From Stratiolaelaps scimitus (lineage: Eukaryota > Arthropoda > Arachnida > Mesostigmata > Laelapidae), in assembly GCA_019614645.1 (NCBI GenBank), contig JABWDB010000018.1, positions 3,526,501 to 3,590,500 of the forward strand: a DNA stretch of 64,000 bases, written 5' to 3'. The first letter of the stretch is position 1, and every line of letters begins with the position of its first letter. A model generated the notes under the pieces. It made no database searches and was not told the origin of the DNA. It was given only the letters and a program-made list of their open reading frames with translations. The translations under genes were made by a program, and so were the position numbers. Below, one piece after another: positions 37,279-50,669 of the stretch.

Positions 37279-38701
37279 CTGCAGATGAGACAAAACAATC
37301 GGAACCTGTTACAGAAACCTGAACAAACATTTGCTTAATCACGAATAGCTCCAGGGCTGGCTTCATTCAAAACACGACTACTTGTTGAGATTTGGGGGCC
37401 CGATGTTCGGAATTGCTGAATGCATTGTAAGCATACTCGTTGGGAAAATATCTCGAAAATGGAAATACTTCAAGGGAATAACCCGCGATGGTGATTCGTT
37501 TTCAATTCGATTACGGACAGTGCATAGGTAACGATATTTACGCCCATCAATCATGGGTGTCTTAGTGCTGGGTGTACTAGTAATTAAGAACCAAAATTAT
37601 TTTGAACGTATCACGAAGCCTCAGCTGCGGATTGACCCGAGCGTCCCTTCATGATCTGTTGTGGGGGTCTGGGCCGAAATCCACCCCACAATCGAAGCAA
37701 TCAGGGCATGCTGATAACTAATTACTTGACAACAATAGGTACGACACAGTTCTATACAATCTTTCGCGTGACGATTCCCCGTTGGATAAACTAGCGGTTC
37801 ACTCATTTCGAATAACAAATCTGAACTCGTTACTCGGTCGGGCATTTTCGAAGCTGGAGCGCGCCTTTATACATACAAAAAATTCAAAAAAATATATCCG
37901 ACATCGAGCATTTACAGACTTTTTTGTTTTCGGGCATGCCTTCATTTTCCGTAATAGTTACTGCTTTTCATTCAGTGGTGTGACAAATTCATGTACAACT
38001 GTCGACAATAGATCGAGGCATGGCCATAATCTGATCGAATTACCCCTTCTAAATATACACGTGCATGTGTGTTAAAGGAAAAACAGCATCTGGGGCGAAT
38101 ATCTTCAACTGATATGGAACAGTTAGTAAAATTGCTGGCCGACAGCAAAAAGCATGCAATTTCCATTCGTTCAGCCAATGGTCAAGTGGCTGCCGAATCG
38201 ACACTGATGCCCGTCTAGCGGGTACGGCCTTGAATAGTGCCACTGGGGAACGCCTCGCGTCGATTGAACGGCCATGATCCGGTTCGGAGATTGCATCCCC
38301 TGTATCGACCAACGCTTGCAATAAGCCGGAGCTCAAGTTCTAGGCCACTCACGACAAACTCACGAACAAGGCCTGAGAAACAAGACCTTGACCTCGCAAC
38401 CGCAAGAGCCACGATCAACATTGACGTTAACGAAGCGAAGCTACCATAGTGGCGACTATTACCCGGGACCATGCCGAGTTCTATTAATTAATGTATAAGA
38501 TTATTTACCAACACAGTAAATCCTGTAAGCAAAATTAGATTGGTTTACGTAGCGATTTATTGCAAGGGCTACAAATGATGATCGTTATGGCTGACTATAA
38601 GAGCGACCTTCTAGAAGAAACTGATGCAATGTATTGATTCAATAAAGCTTTAGTTAATTAATTAATAGGTCCATAGGTAGACGACCACAGGCTAGCCAGA
38701 T

Positions 38702-38723
38702 TATATATATATATATATATATA
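38702..38723. repeat. (AT)n microsatellite
   Basis: An AT dinucleotide tract of about 22 bases. A shorter one lies at 38868-38884. Confidence 0.85.
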
Positions 38724-39518
38724 CATATTGTCTGTCGGCAACAGAAACAACAGTGGGCTCCTTTGTAGAAAGGAGACAGAGCAGGTTACTACGTTCATTA
38801 AGTCGCGAGTGTGAGCGCTCTTAGTTGCATCAAACACGAATTACGTACAGATATGACCTACATATTATATATATATATATATATCTCATGTGATTTTCCT
38901 GCTTTCTGCACGATGCCGTAATAATGATGAATTTTTCTTATTTGCTCCAGCATAACATTCAATAGACAGAAACAGGATAAGGATATGTGCCTAAAAAAAA
39001 ATCAAGTCTCCTGGCTGACGCTCCGCCAACATTTTACGTCTATGGTACTGCTTTCGGCATAAGGCTCCGCAAGACGGACAACCCCGTTTAAATGCAAATG
39101 TGCAATGGTGGGGATCGAACCAGCGCACCTTCGTGTCTACCCCAACTTCAGGGCGCACACGAACGATCGAGATCATGACAAAAAGCGTAGGCTTCGTCGC
39201 AAGATTGTTCACTCTCAGCGGGAATCGCATGCTGTTTGGCACTTTGATGCGCAACACCTCTGCTCTCTACAACGAGTAGTAAATAATGTCGACCTGCTTC
39301 TGCTACGTTGTCATCGATTGAGTGATTTATCAAACATTGAATCTATCGACTCGAGCGGCATTGAGACGCACAGCTTATTAACGATCGCATCATCAGTGGT
39401 CATTTATTGTGTGTTCTAACATATACAATAATTGCTGACGCATTTAGGGCTGAGAGGCGAAGGAGTGGTTAGGACCAGGATGATCATAATTGTAGCATCG
39501 ATCGTATCTCCACCCTCT

Positions 39519-39559
39519 TTCTCTCTCTCTCTAACTCTCTCCTCTCTCTCTCTCTCTCC
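39519..39559. repeat. (CT)n microsatellite
   Basis: A CT dinucleotide tract of about 40 bases with two short interruptions. Confidence 0.85.
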
Positions 39560-40100
39560 GTTGTCTCTCCGTATCGTGACACCTGACATGCGACTTCCCG
39601 CGGACTTTCGCCTCGAGTTTCAGAGCAGTGAATGACCGTCCATCGGGCGGTCAAAGTTGCCACGGCAACTGTTGTCATAGCGTTGTCCCTGCCACACGTT
39701 TTAAGGGCGGCCGAGAGAAAATGTGCACCGCATAGGCCTAGATGAACCTTTTCACAGTTGAGTGTGTTTATTTCATAGGTCTCAGTTTGTCGGCCTAGCT
39801 CCGGGGGTAGGAACACTCCCCGGGCAACTCGGACGGATCGAGGCATACTATGAGATATTGTGGCTTCTATGATGAGCTTGTCGATAAGGCCACATTTCAG
39901 TTGAAGGCAGCACTTCGTCATTCGTCTGTCCGAGATACATCTATTATAGGTATTACAATGTCAGAGTTTATAGCAAATATTATTTACTAGACGTGTTTAC
40001 GACAACACCCTCTAAATGCAATATCATACTTCATTGTGGCATCAATTACCAATCATACATTGTACATGTCACATTTCGTATGACAATTTTTGTTTCAAAT

Positions 40101-40170
40101 AGTTGACCCTCAGCTCCTCTCCTCTCTGACAGGTTTCAGCACTTAACCTTTAGATATTACTATGAGGATT
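40101..40170 (+). repeat. Dispersed repeat family R1, copy C
   Basis: Has both halves: GTTGACCCTCAGCTCCTCTC and CTGACAGGTTTCAGCACTTA followed by ACCTTTAGATATTACTATGA. It is the most complete copy and aligns with 14106-14160, 17621-17692 and 58418-58446. Confidence 0.55.
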
Positions 40171-42767
40171 CGTATGACATTAGTTACGATAAAGCATGTG
40201 ATATAGTTTAATTGGCTGGCTATCCGCCACATACGTGTTTGAGTTGTCCGCTCAGTGTGGCCAGTCGCTTTACATTTGGCGATAAGACCCCTTCGACTAA
40301 GTTTACCACACACCACATAAATATATCAGGTTAACGAGATCATCGGATGACGATTCATTATTCCGGATTCTTTCGAATTTGTTTCAGGGTTTGAAATTTT
40401 CATTCACTCAATGACAGCTGACACCAAGGTCAGCACCTCGATCGAGAGTCGACCCGTTCTACACGTCAGTTCAATCCTCCGCAGGACCCCCCCCTAGGCA
40501 TACTTTTTACGAGATGCATCGTGCCCAACCTCTGCCCGGGGGCCCGATAGTGCGCGCATACATGAACAACGGTGCAATACACGCGCTTCTTCGAGCCTTG
40601 AGTTACCAGACGGATACTAGACCTGTTGAAATCAACGTCAGTGAAACTAAAAAACGCATCTTCAGACCCTTTTCAATATGAATCTTCGTAAGCACGGCGT
40701 AACCTTGTCTATAACTGTACCTACGATTTACGCTGCCACCGTTTATGACAGACACCACACATTGCTCGTCGAGAGTTTAAGACCCATCTGTTCAGGGCCG
40801 ATAAAAAAACAAAACCATTTCATAATTTCCTGCAGAGCCCTGCAGTCGACGTTGTCTCTAACCTTCAAATATCAAATATGGCAGCCCCGATAACAGGGGG
40901 CCTCGTGTACGAGTAGTAATTATGCGCAAGATTCAACTGGATCATAGCTGTCGTCACTGATGATGGTGGTGGTGGTGACTATTCAGAGCGGACGTTCGGA
41001 CCCTGCCAACATCGAAATCTTCTTCTCACAAGTGGAAGCTTGTCAAATTTCAGGGAAGAGAATGTTCATGTTTCATATTCTTTGATGTCTGTACATTAGG
41101 GTTTATTGATCACTTCGACAGCATTGGCACGAATTAAGCTTCCGCGCTAATCCGACCTATTATACAACATATATGTACATATATATAATATATATATATA
41201 TATCACAGAAGATTTTCCGAGCATATCTGCCCGAGCACCCTATTGGTAGGTGATGGTTTGTATTCATTCATGCTTGAAACATAGCATACTTTTCGCTTTC
41301 AAACACGACAGTTCTATGCAAATCAAGATCAATTTCCATAAATCATTTAGAACGCGTCCAAACTCTGCGGGAGAGCATCCATCTGTGAGAGAAAAAAACA
41401 ACCAAAATAGTAAACGCCTTTCTGAAAAAAGTGAATCTGCATAGAACAGCTTCTTCTGAAGAACCACCCAACGTAAACATGTCCATGGCCGAGCTTCGTT
41501 GGGAAGCGATGCCATTGAGCTTCTGTGCGACTCCGACGGTTCCTGACACAGACGATTCCGCTATTGACGCAGCCCCTGTATGCGACAAAGAGCTCTTCGG
41601 TTCACAATGTTGACACAAATGGTTACCATGCCACGGCAAAGAAAATATGCATCCATAGGGGGGGGGATACTACTAAGATTCAAACGCGCGGGCCAGCAAG
41701 GCCTTCAATCTAGTCTGTTGCCCGCTACATGTGGACGACAGTGTTTACGGACAAGGCCGCTTGTGACGGAGTGTCCTGGCGAGCCGCCTGCCGGCACAAA
41801 CCCTTTGCGAATTCAGGTCAGCCAGCCCAGACACAAAAAATCTCCCGTGACGAACAGAGCGGGAACACACGGACACACGGACACACGCATAAATAAACAA
41901 ATAAACAGGTGTGAGCAGGCCGCCGCACCGAAATTTGTCTCACGTGTCTATTTGGGGTGGTTTCGAGCGATCATTCGCTCTTCGTATGATAGGCTGTCAC
42001 AATTACGCTACTACATGTTGTATTTGCATGAGTCTAATAATAACGATAGCTGTCACTGACTACTGTTTTTGCCTCGGGTGGGTTCACCGGGCCACCGCCC
42101 GCGTTATTCACGGCAACGGGGCATGTGTGTGTGTGTGTGTGACCGATTGTATCTGATTGAGAATTCAATTGAGCTTCAGCGATGCGGCGAAGTGTCGCAT
42201 GTTAAGGGAAGTGTTCTCTTTCATGTTCTTAAGAGAATTCCAAGTGGACCTACAGCCGGTGCACGCCTCTTGTGCGCAAGCTGCCAGCTCATGCCAGATG
42301 ACAGGCCAAGCGATGTTTCTCTGTTGTTGCTGCTGTTGTTGTTTTCCAGTTTGTAGACGACGAAAATGATAATAATTACGATGTCGATCGTGTTTGTTTT
42401 CGTAATATTGACAGTGATAGCGAGTCTGTGTGCACTAGTCACTTGTATTGCCGGCGCGACAAGAATGGGATGACACTCCAAGCAGAGACATAGATACGTA
42501 GATGGTCGGTGCGATACTTGGGCCAGCGGTAATAACAGTCGAGTCGAAGAATGTAGCTTAGCTCCGTTATTTTTATCGTCACCATTCGTCACGGAGCTCA
42601 CCAGATCGGCAATGCATATGACAAGGTAACTGCGAGAACGCCGCGCTTAACTTATACACAAGGTTTTAACAGCGACAACCGTTGTTACGCCAGAAACTCA
42701 AAAGCAAATGTGTATTATAGTTGTGGCATAGTTCTGGTAATATTAACAGGTCATCAATAATTGTGTG

Positions 42768-42769
<2 letters not shown>

Positions 42770-42802
<33 letters not shown>
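42770..42802. repeat. (AT)n microsatellite
   Basis: An AT dinucleotide tract of about 33 bases. Confidence 0.9.
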
Positions 42803-42805
<3 letters not shown>

Positions 42806-42980
42806 TATATTATCTAACAGTGATCGTAAGAATCCACCCCTAATAATGTGTCATAATAAATACTTAAGAAAAAATGAAACATAACTATACTATTATTGTG
42901 ATTCTAGCAAGCAACAGACGCCGTGTTTCATGGCTGGCACGGCAGGACGGACAGCTATATGCATGTGCAAAGGCACTTAC

Positions 42981-43158
42981 TCATATTTGAGATCTCCAGA
43001 GGCAGGTATAGGCTCATGTGAAGAATTACCGTCTCCCTCTTAAAAACAGCTTGAGGCAGCAATCTGAGTATGTAGAGAATTAGGCCAGTTGCTGCGCGCA
43101 CCAACGACGATCTGTACCCTCCGACATTTCTTATCACAGATTGCACAACAGAATCCAT
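42981..43158 (-). CDS. Candidate first coding exon, unknown gene
   Basis: From an ATG at 43158 the frame runs 59 codons (MDSVVQSVIRNVGGYRSSLV…) to a strong GTAAGT donor after 42981, leaving phase 1. A hydrophobic segment (ATGLILYILRLLPQAVF) could be a membrane or mitochondrial targeting helix. No downstream exon could be assigned, and no family is recognised. Confidence 0.3.
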
Positions 43159-44665
43159 GCACCAATGGTGTATTGAAACTAATCGAGTCAGCTGCCTTTA
43201 ACGTTGAGCCGCCACTTGCGGCCAGGTAACAAAAATAACAGCTGTTAGTTATTCTCTCGCTCCGTGTGTATATAATAGGGGCCTAATTGTGCACCCAGTC
43301 CGAGATCGGTGACACAAATGAATCCTATGCATTAGCATCAGAATCATGGTGTACATGTATTCTAGTAAAAATCATAGGGACGAATGCAATTCACTCTTGT
43401 TCCATACGAGGAGAGCATCAACACCACTGGGGAGTTTCACCGCAGAACCTCGACTTAGGATATGGAAGAAACGGTCGAGCTCAATATTCCAAATCTCTGG
43501 GATTTTAAGGCAAAACGCACTTTGTTTCAACCTTCAGCATACGACTATGAACGGCGACAGCGTTCACGAAATTGGGAAACATTCCCCAGAAGCAAATAAA
43601 CGTCGCTCGTGTGCGACAATAGTGAATCACATTAATTTATTTGATTTTTTTGTTTATTAGAATACACGAACATCATGTGTTAATGTACAATAGTCCGGGT
43701 TTTGACGCTAATGCATGTAACTCATTTGGGGTACACGTGTCGAGCTGAGTGCATCCCCGCAGGCTTCTATTAAATAACGAGGCTTGTGCTGTACTGTCAG
43801 CACGTTTACGCGAGGAACAACCAGTGAAGCTTTCTTCTAAAATAATGTGTGTGTGTGTGAGTCCGCTGTAAGAGCATCGAATGACTGGCATAATCTAAGG
43901 ACTTATGCTAATATTAAAAATATAACTACTCAGATTTGCAATTCGGCTCGATTTGTCGTGTTGCCATTGTTGTGAAAAGAACGCCCGGCATTATCCGATG
44001 GAATGACTGATTGCTTCGTTACATTCTGCGGGGACCACTCCTGGACAGGCTTTTTGTAACAGCACCAGGGGTTAAACTTCAAAATGAAAACAAACAAGAA
44101 ACAACTACAAAATCAGCGGTCACGGTCATCGACCACGTGATGGATCCTGCTTTCATTCAGCTGGGGCCCATAGCCTTAACAGCGTTGCTCGAGTTCCCCC
44201 CAAATGTTGTTGGGGCGTGAAATCACTATTAGTGACGTCTAAACCACACTGGATTTGTCTGGTCAATACCTGAAAGGCTAGCCGGGGCTCTAGTCGTACC
44301 CTCGGAAGCAAGCCTGGCTCTACAGGTACGTCTCATGTTGACTATATACTTCACAGAACATCGCAAAGTGTACAGCACGAATCGACCAGGCCAAATATGA
44401 TTTAATTTCTTAAAATCACCCGTCATTGCGATCGGCTGTATGATCTGCCAATGTCATGCGCTAGCCTGTCTACAGTTTGGTGACACTTGTGGGACGTGCT
44501 GTTGCGGCACTCAGAGACGACACTCACGAATGCATCTCATGCCGTTACATAATAATACCTGTCGGGCCCGCTCATAGTCGAACTTTAGTTCAGCCGTAGT
44601 CACATAAAGCATTTCAGTAACACAAATCGCAAATGTCAAGAGATCTACCCGACAGACAGCCGCAG

Positions 44666-44961
44666 CTATTGTGCGATCGAGAGCTCAGAGCGGGCGCCAA
44701 GTTGAAGCGGCCTGTCCAGGTCCATTTTACCATGGCAATCTACACGGCGAGGGTGCCGATAGACGAGGATCTTGAATGGATTCTGCGTTTGAGCGTACAT
44801 TCGTTCCAAAGCTCTACTGTGGCCGGGATGCCTGGAGTGGCGACTTACCGTGCAGCGCGAACCTTCGGCCAGTTAAATCCGAGAAGAGAACCAAGCAACA
44901 ACAGTATCACCGACACTATATTCTTATAAAATATATAAGGGTGGTTTTTATTCATTTTCAT
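44666..44961 (-). CDS. Candidate small secreted protein, two exons
   Basis: Exon 1 (44961-44849) encodes MKMNKNHPYIFYKN then a strongly hydrophobic core IVSVILLLLGSLLGF, a good signal peptide, and ends at a consensus GTAAGT donor in phase 2. The first phase-compatible acceptor gives exon 2 at 44816-44666 and an 87-residue product, but the intron would be only 32 bases. A later phase-2 acceptor (GGACAG, about 44725) would give a longer intron and a shorter protein. In the 87-residue version a 21-residue stretch (ALERMYAQ…VYRHP) is bounded by Arg-Arg on both sides, as in peptide precursors. No family was recognised, and the opposite strand is also open here. Confidence 0.3.
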
Positions 44962-46578
44962 TAACTTGGAGACCCAGGCCCCGTGTGTGGAAATAGTCCA
45001 TATGACAACACACCCGCTAAAATGAAGGACATCTTCGGATTCGGGCAGTGCAGACAAAAGCTGTCCCGATATCCGTTGCTAGATGCAGCTAGATCGTGTA
45101 GCAAGGCAAATAGGCGATTTCCACGTTGCACAATGCATAGTAAGCGGGATTTCCCTAGTTTCGAAAGTGCTATGCGCAGTAGTCGACCTGAAGCCCGAAG
45201 TCGGCCGAAAACGTTCCGTGCCGTGGCGTGATACGCCTGCAGAGGCATCGCCGAAGGCCACTGCGGCTGTCGGCGTCCACGGATTTCCTGTTGTTTGCGC
45301 CAATTGTGGTCCTATTCAGAATTACCTACGGTTCAAGGCCTCGCAGAGGTTGTGCTATAGAGATTTGACGGGTTCATGACAGAAGGTTAAATCGACCCAG
45401 ACATTTGGGTACATGACTCGACTCGCTGGTTGTGCATTTGCATTGAGCGATATTGCACCGTCGGATAACTAACCACGAGAAAGGTCACGTGGTGGAGTCG
45501 ATAGTTCTTGCCTACGATTACTGCCACCTATAAATAAGTGGTGCGAAGCTATTTAAGGGTGGCACAATTTGCCAGGGTGAGACAAGGGACATGTGAAATA
45601 AACATACTGTGATAGGTCGATGTGCTTGCTATATACAGTGACATTTACTATACTTATGCGCTGTGACTAATAATCAAAGTCAGAACACAAACTAACCGAC
45701 TCGGAAGAAGACTCGTTCAAGAAACGCTCCGCCTGTTGATACAGAGCGGGCATAGGACCAGTTGCAGTTGCACAACGTGACTGCCACAATAAACAACAAT
45801 GCTAGCTTAATATAATCAATTTAGATCTATCAGGCTTCATTCACGATCGCTCTTCATATACTCGGTTTGATGATCTCGTTACAACTATAGGAGGTCATTG
45901 GACAGACGTAATTCGCAAAATGAACTAGTCACCGTTGAGAGGAGTTCATGGAGAAACGTCGCTCCTCTGAAGTATCAGATACTGTAGCCTACCCCCTGCG
46001 ACGGCAGTGCGCGAACTGAGCGTACAATTAGTCGACAGACGGCAAGCAGCTCTGCGGCTGCGACCTCAATGCGAGCAGTCAAAGACGAAGGTTCGTCTTA
46101 AAGACGAGATCGATGGGATGCTCTCTCTCCTCCAGCTTGTCACACTCATTTTTACCCACGGCGCGTCACAAGCATCATGAACTCGCAAAGCGACGACTAA
46201 CTACTACGACGATTCTGCTCTAAAATTATACCTTTCTTATAATCAATAAATAGAGATTCTCATAAATAGAATACTAGAACTCGTAGCTAATCGCGATGAC
46301 TACTAATGTATACTGGTGGGCAGTGTAACACAAGGTGAAACTGGACAAACTCGGAACTTGGCTTGGAGTATGCCACATCTCGATAAAAAGCCATATCTAT
46401 GATCCAGTGAGTGCGTTAAGTTGACAACATTGTTGTCATTTGGTATGGGTCTGCCTGTTTAGCTATCGGAAAAGTGAACTATAATATATACCGTGCAAGT
46501 CATGTGGCGTGAATCAATCAAGTCATCAAGTAACCCGTGACACTTGTTTAGGTAAAAGGTAAGGGTAAAGCTTTATGG

Positions 46579-46662
46579 ATTTATTAAAGGAGCTGCAATT
46601 TCATAATGCTTAAGCTATCTTATATGTGCTCATCACGCAGCGGGACTCGAACTGGCGGTAAA
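46579..46662 (-). repeat. SINE-like repeat, copy 3
   Basis: Aligns with 6251-6335 and 22881-22940. On the minus strand it contains AGTTCGAGTCCC, similar to a tRNA B box, followed by the shared core. No tRNA cloverleaf can be drawn. Confidence 0.4.
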
Positions 46663-47430
46663 GGTGAGATTACAGTTATTATCACTTGTTTACATTGAGG
46701 TGATTAAGCTTGGACCTACGGTCATCAGGCAGGCCCAGAACATTATGCTCTACGTAAAATACTAGCCATTTATAATTAACTTAAGCTTTATATCAATGAC
46801 AAACAGCTCTTTATCATCAGCCAGAATAAATAAGTTAAATACTTCCGTCAAGTGTCGAACAGTGTCTTTTTTTTAATAACGACATAAATTACAGGTACTA
46901 AGGAGTGTTATTAGCCGCGCCACACGTACAACCGCCGGACAGTCACCGGCAGTAGGTAAATTTCCACCAACGGGAACGATTCAAGGGTCTTACTTAAGTG
47001 TGGTTTTAAAAAGCATTTAAAAGGCTATGATTACATTTCCCTGGCCTTGAAATTCGGCTGCGGCTAAGCTGGGAGCGTTCGTCGTTTAGTCTGACGACCG
47101 GCCTGCGATTTACCGTTTCCGCTCGATCTATATGGGAAAGGAAGCTTCTCACCTCCGACCACCGCTGCCAATTCCCAAGGGAGTCATTAGCGGCCGGCCG
47201 TGGGAAGATTACGTTCTGCTCTTTCGAAATGTCAACGAGAATATATTTACTCTATATCACTGGATCGCGACAACGACCGCCCTCTTCTGAAGACAGACGG
47301 CCCAACTTTGCGGCCTTTCCAACTTACGGCCTTTAACTACTCTCAGGTGACGCCCTATTTCGTGTGTGTGTGTGGTATCGATTGCGAAATAATGCAACCC
47401 AATCTAAATGCTCCCATTAGTGGTGGATAG

Positions 47431-47477
47431 ATTGACAACTATCCACCAAATAAGATCTTCGGTGGATCGTTGTCAAT
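47431..47477. repeat. 17-base inverted repeat with 13-base loop
   Basis: The left arm (47431-47447) pairs with the right arm (47461-47477) with a single mismatch. The arms are flanked by ATTAG and TAGTAAT. The stem also overlaps a second small hairpin with GGTGGATAG and CTATCCACC arms. It could be the core of a fold-back element. Confidence 0.6.
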
Positions 47478-49256
47478 TAGTAATATTAGGGCGAACTCAA
47501 TCGAAATTACAGACGAGCGAAGCGTATCTGCGTTTAGTCGCTGCAACCTAAATTATATTAACGGCGTCACGTCTTAATAGCCTCCACCACATAAATATAT
47601 ATATATATATATTTATTCACTCCGTTCGCGCCGCCCGGTCTTCCAGTGAGTACCAATATTGCCATCATCATCGTTAAGGACGCATATGAATCTGTCGCAT
47701 CTCGGTAGAAAGTGGTTTACAGCCCCTATTGTACAGGGAGTACAATTCATAATCACTAGTTCGACTTCCGATAACTCCACAAATCTTGCAGCCCCTTCTG
47801 CTTGCAATGCTTACAGATTGATATGCGCGCCCAGATACAATGTATTGCACATTTAAGGGGTTCGTCTTATGAAGCAACGTCGAAAGCAGTCCCGTGGACG
47901 TTCAATATATATATATATATATATATATAAACTAAACAGTTCCAGTGGTTCGACGGTGATGATTGATACAGGTCTCGGTTTTAATGGGCAAAAATCCTAT
48001 CGTACTGTCATTGTGAGTAGCCCAGCCCGGGGAGCCCCCCCCGGTCTGCATAATGCATTCTCCACCTATGTAAGAACTAAAAAAAAACATATATGTATAT
48101 ATAACTACATATATACTGTAGGTGTATGCAACTATGATTCGCGTATGCAGGGCATGATTATTTTGGAATTATTTCACATGCTCCAGTTTAGTTGGCACAA
48201 GCTAAGTATCTCTTGGCTAGTAGATACTTGACAATAGATAAATAGACTCTTGCTTTCCCGCATGACGAACGAACAAGCAACACATTGCACTGCAGCGTAG
48301 TCTCGATCGTCGACTACGATTTTCAACACCGTAGCCACGAACAAAACCAACGTGCGTTTTTTTCTTTGTTTTTTTTTTTTGCCGGAGCCAGCAACAAAAT
48401 GGAGCAATCGCTTTGTTGCTACCCACCACCCTAAACCGTTAGCCCAATATAAGATTCAAACTCATAGTCATCATGATCATCATATCATATCACCACAAGG
48501 TGAGGATTTGCCAATATAATAATTATGGCGGGGGTAATTGTTGAAAAACGCTATTAGAACAAGTGCGTTTTCTCAATGACACACTTTAAATCGCAAGCGA
48601 ATTTCGCCAGGGTACCGATTATACGCGGAGCGCATGACACATTCGGCATGTGTTCGTATCGGCAAAAAAAAACGATTGATAATGCAAAAATGCTCGAAAA
48701 CAGATTGAAACTGGTCGTATTTCAAGTGATGATGTCTATGTCCGCTCTTGTTGCTCAATGATCTGACATCTTTAACAGCAGCTCGCTGCGGCCGACACAG
48801 ATTGACGACCCGAGCTAGCGCACACAGACAATCCCCCGAAAATGTCAATTCGCCACCAGCCACTAAACAAACAGGTTGACATGGAAATGTTGACACTCGT
48901 TCGGCCCTCACTGTGTATAGAGGCCCCCTTGATTGCTGAAAAATCCGCGCAGATCTAACGTAACCAACACCCCCTCCCCAACGCCGAGTTGTCCCTAGTT
49001 CGACAGCGTTGTAGTGCCGTTTCAGTCTGTGTCCAGTCTATTATAGTGGGTTCTTTTTCCTTGTTCGTTTTAGACTATCCTGCTATATACATCACTGTGA
49101 CTAGGGGCTAAGAAGACCATTTCGAATTTTTGCGGCTGAGCTTCAAGCAGCGCAAGCATTGACGACAATAGCAAGGGAATAGCGATCTCTGCCGTTTGCG
49201 ACCAGCTGCGCCGTGCGGTCGCATGAAGTGCGAACACACCGTGAACGTCGTCAGCC

Positions 49257-49382
49257 AGAGCTGCAACAACAACAACAGCTGCAACAACAACAGCAACAAC
49301 AACAACAGCAACAACAACAACGGCCGCGCGCTATAAGAGCAGCAACAAGAGCAGCAGCAGCAGCAACAACAACAACAACAAT
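49257..49382. repeat. CAA/CAG trinucleotide tracts
   Basis: Two blocks of mixed CAA and CAG repeats (49257-49325 and 49335-49382) separated by a GC-rich 10-base stretch. On plus they sit in a frame that would encode polyglutamine. No splice or family evidence supports that frame being translated. Confidence 0.8.
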
Positions 49383-49898
49383 AACTGCCGGAACAACAAA
49401 AAAAAACAACACAACGCTGCTGGGCAGCAGCAGCAGCACCAACCCCTGAGCAGTCGGTGGCGGAACGCGGCCGGTGCTGATCAAATCGCTGTAGAATCGT
49501 ACACGTTTTTTTTCTTCCCCGTTTGATATAGGGGCTTTTCATTCATAGCGTCGCAAGAACCGCCGGACCTCCAGCCACGAGACACAACAACGAGCACAGA
49601 CAGTTGGCTGATGATCCTCGGGCAACTCAATCGCGCTTGCTCACTCATTTCTCGTCATTCTCGTCTCTGTTTCGCCTTCTCGACCCAAGGAACGGTGTAC
49701 GCATCGCTCCCGCGTGTGTGTCCCGATGGTGATAATGATAACGTCCTGAACGATTGTGGCTACGCGACGCCATAGAGAGCCATGACGTGACGAGGCGGCC
49801 GAACGGCAATCTGAAGTGTCCCCGGGGTTGCGCGCCGCGACTCGCGCGAACGACAGTGGACTTCTCAATGGACTTTTCAACAACTGTAAGAGGGTTTC

Positions 49899-49955
49899 CA
49901 GCAGCAGCAGCAGCAGCAGCAGCACCACCACCACCACCACCACCACCACCACCAT
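49899..49955. repeat. (GCA)n followed by (CCA)n
   Basis: About nine GCA units run directly into about ten CCA units. The transition suggests one tract that has diverged in its second half. Confidence 0.85.
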
Positions 49956-50638
49956 CACTTTTGTTGGTTCGTTCATTGTTCACACCTCGGCGATCCTGAC
50001 AGTGAGGTACAGCCACCATGATGATGATAACAGCAGCAGCAGCTGCAGCAGCAGCCACCACCACTATAGCAACTACTGCTACTAGTACTAATGCCACAGG
50101 AATACCACTTTTGGTCCATGTACTTGTGGCGATGGTGGTATTATTCGGTTGTGTGTGTGCGTGGCTGTGAGAGAGAGAGAGAGAGCGCGAGCAGGTGCAG
50201 CTTCGCTGATGTCGTGGCTGTTCGGTTTACGGTCGGCGCGGCCACACCGGTTTTCAACCCAACAATGTACCACCCCCCGCCACCCCCCGCCACCCCAGAT
50301 CGGACGACTGAAATCGACGTGACTGAAGCGACTTACTGTACCCGCAGGCGCCATCGACGTCAGTCAGCAGGGTTGAGTGCGACGATTTGGGTGCGGAGAT
50401 GCCGGCCGCGATCTATTCGAACGGTATTATTACTGCCGCTGCTGCTGCTGCTTGTTAACTGTGCTGTTAGCGAGCATAGGGCGCGCAATGTCTTTTCGAC
50501 AACGGGATGTTGCGGCTTTGAGGCGGCGGCGGGGCAGCGATACGTGTGTACGATATCAAATACACGTCGGACCTGCCTAACAATTTTGCTAGATCTATTT
50601 AGCATTATTAGCCGCCATTACTAATTATAGTATCATGA

Positions 50639-50669
<31 letters not shown>

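Larger units (their letters stand above)
37279..42980. other. Spacer upstream of the tetraspanin exons
   Basis: Expected to be intron or promoter of the tetraspanin gene, but the first exon was not recognised. It contains (AT)n at 38702-38723 and 42770-42802, a CT-rich tract at 39519-39559, repeat R1 copy C, poly-G at 41661-41669, and a T/C-rich triplet stretch at 42320-42350. A plus-strand pair of short frames at 41330-41613 is Ser/Pro-rich but broken by a frame change, so it is not called. Confidence 0.4.
44962..49200. other. Spacer with repeats, no supported gene
   Basis: Contains the third SINE-like copy (46579-46662), a 17-base inverted repeat (47431-47477) and AT tracts at 47594-47612 and 47909-47929. 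Open frames at 44983-45379 overlap on both strands and cannot be told apart. Nothing else was recognised. Confidence 0.4.

Noticed and set aside
39100..39140. A GGTTCGATCCCC sequence on minus suggesting a tRNA gene.
   Set aside because: The T-stem does not pair, and no A box or acceptor stem could be found.
44633..44929. A 98-codon plus-strand frame from a true ATG.
   Set aside because: It overlaps the minus-strand frame with a signal peptide and consensus donor, which is the better explanation, though neither is certain.
49213..49449. A polyglutamine protein start on plus.
   Set aside because: The frame exists only because of the CAA/CAG tract; nothing outside the tract supports translation.
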